The notes beneath the pieces were generated by a model. That model was not told the origin of the DNA, made no database searches, and worked only from the letters and a program-made list of their open reading frames with translations. A stretch of DNA of 64,000 bases from contig CAZVWS010000002.1 of assembly GCA_964631255.1 (NCBI GenBank), positions 51,225 to 115,224 on the forward strand. Reading direction: 5' to 3'. Both the position numbers and the translations under genes were made by a program. The stretch is from JBGZFC01 sp964631255. GTDB taxonomy: Bacteria > Bacteroidota > Bacteroidia > Bacteroidales > Dysgonomonadaceae. Shown piece by piece: positions 62,909-64,000 of the stretch (positions are counted from its first letter, which is position 1; every line of letters begins with the position of its first letter).

Positions 62909-63246
62909 ATCTATTTTCAAACAGATTCCAAGAAAAAGTTCTTATTTTGTATAAGAACACAATCATTCTTAAAAACAATTGGATAATGTTTTAGTGAATG
63001 AAATTTTTATTATCGCATCATCAACATAGGTAAATATTTTTGCTTTAATAGGTTCATTGCTATTAGAAATTTGTGCTGACAAAAATAATTAAAAAATGTT
63101 TTGCATTTTAACTAAAGCAGCCATCATGTTTCGTATTAAGGATTATATTATTATTAAATTTGATTAATAATTTATAATATATTTATTTTCTCAATATAAA
63201 TATATACATTTAAGCTTCTTTTATTCACACTTTAAATATAATTAAT
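62909..63246. other. AT-rich intergenic region with a divergent promoter
   Basis: About 340 bp, no credible gene. TAAATTTG at 63155-63162 is a possible -7 box for the plus-strand gene starting at 63247. Confidence 0.45.
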
Positions 63247-64000
63247 ATGACTAAGAATGAACATTTTTTTCGTAGAACCAAATTTTGTTTTATTGGTTCT
63301 TTTATTTTTCTCTTTCTTTTCTGTGTGGGACAGGTGTCGGCTCAATGGCAAACAACAACTTTTCCAGATGATGAGTACCCGTATTCAATAACTGCAACAA
63401 AGAATGGAAACATACTTGTATCTACATTTCCCGGAAGTGGTGGGTATATTTTTATTTCAACCGATAAAGGTCAATCATTTCAAAAGGCTGATGTTGAAGG
63501 ATTTGTATATACAAAACCATTAATAATTGATAATACAATTATTTATGCGGGAAGAGGTTGTAAAATTGCACGAACTATTGATGATGGAGAATCTTGGCAA
63601 GTTTTCGATTTTGGGCATGTTTATAATCAGCCTACTGCCGATATTTATGGAATGGCTTATCATAATAATAAAATTTTTGCTGCTGTTTTTGGTGTAGGTA
63701 TCTGTTTTTCTGAAGATATGGGTGAGACATGGGAAAAGACAGATGAGCAGTCTCTTATGAACTCTTATGAAGTTGATGGTAGAAATACTTATACAATGGC
63801 ATCTTTTCGAGGAAAATTGTATGCGATAGGAGCTAATGGGATCTGGATTTTAAATGATGATGAAAAAACCTGGACATTGCAACGTGAAGTAAATTTTGCA
63901 GGTAATTCACTAATTCACAAAGAAAAGCTATATATATCTTATACTGTACAAGGTGGAACTGTAGGTTTAGAGTATACAGAAGATGGAATAAATTGGCAAG
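63247..64000 (+). CDS. secreted Asp-box (BNR) repeat protein, cut by the window end
   Basis: An open frame of 251 codons runs to the window edge. It starts MTKNEHFFRRTKFCFIGSFI, with a long basic N-terminus before the hydrophobic core, and cleaves near VSA. The mature part contains sialidase-type Asp-box motifs S/T-x-D-x-G-x-S/T-W/F: STDKGQSF, TIDDGESW, SEDMGETW and TEDGINW, each on a beta-propeller blade. It is most likely a secreted beta-propeller protein, perhaps with a T9SS tail beyond the window; sialidase activity cannot be claimed. The AT-rich composition contrasts with its neighbours. Confidence 0.8.
   Translation, partial: MTKNEHFFRRTKFCFIGSFIFLFLFCVGQVSAQWQTTTFPDDEYPYSITATKNGNILVSTFPGSGGYIFISTDKGQSFQKADVEGFVYTKPLIIDNTIIYAGRGCKIARTIDDGESWQVFDFGHVYNQPTADIYGMAYHNNKIFAAVFGVGICFSEDMGETWEKTDEQSLMNSYEVDGRNTYTMASFRGKLYAIGANGIWILNDDEKTWTLQREVNFAGNSLIHKEKLYISYTVQGGTVGLEYTEDGINWQ

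Noticed and set aside
1..64000. CRISPR arrays, tRNA or rRNA genes, intact insertion sequences
   Set aside because: Reading both strands gave no regularly spaced repeat-spacer array, no tRNA-like cloverleaf, no rRNA text and no transposase; short or divergent ones could still be missed by eye.

Overview
The window looks like chromosomal DNA of a member of Bacteroidota, most likely the order Bacteroidales (Porphyromonas / Dysgonomonas / Paludibacter-like). Evidence: promoters of the TAnnTTTG type, the purM-prfA-pyrF and gyrA-TPR gene orders, a bacterial V/A-type ATPase operon with a DUF2764 gene, a TonB receptor next to surface lipoproteins, and several secreted proteins ending in a type IX secretion (T9SS) sorting domain. 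No tRNA, rRNA, CRISPR array or intact transposase was seen. A run of 10 N lies inside secA (29276-29285).

Layout. 1-3.6 kb is an accessory region: a frameshifted immunity-protein remnant, a truncated HU-like DNA-binding gene, an AbiEi/AbiEii toxin-antitoxin pair and an unknown 270-aa gene, interspersed with related short direct repeats. 3.7-11.5 kb (minus) is a seven-gene V-type ATPase operon (E, DUF2764, A, B, D, I, K) whose K subunit keeps the sodium-ligand residues. 11.6-19.5 kb (plus) holds a MATE transporter, a LOG-like protein, pdxB, an OmpA/TPR lipoprotein, a sensor-like membrane protein without a kinase, and trkH. 19.5-37.2 kb (minus) is housekeeping and envelope: pyrF, prfA, purM, a TPR protein, gyrA, secA, an alkaline-phosphatase-family protein, a DUF4105 protein, a DUF5686 outer-membrane protein and ribosomal protein L31 type B. 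A foldback element with 16-bp terminal inverted repeats lies between gyrA and secA.

37.7-54 kb (plus) is the most distinctive part. A secreted M6 metalloprotease with a T9SS tail is followed by a cobalamin riboswitch (about 40338-40578) and five tightly spaced genes: a BtuB-like TonB receptor, a BtuG-like beta-propeller lipoprotein, and three secreted proteins with T9SS sorting tails, the last being 2166 aa with CUB-like, beta-helix and DUF4465 modules. The layout predicts a vitamin-B12-repressed surface locus in which T9SS-delivered proteins join the BtuB/BtuG uptake machinery.

54-64 kb returns to mostly minus-strand genes: holA, AMP nucleosidase, a stand-alone HsdR-N-type nuclease-like protein (plus), panB, a FadL-type outer-membrane protein, a Tyr/Trp/Gly then Ser/Arg low-complexity secreted protein, a PhnP-like metallo-hydrolase, a SPOR lipoprotein and a DUF4382 lipoprotein. 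The window ends inside a plus-strand Asp-box (BNR) repeat protein.
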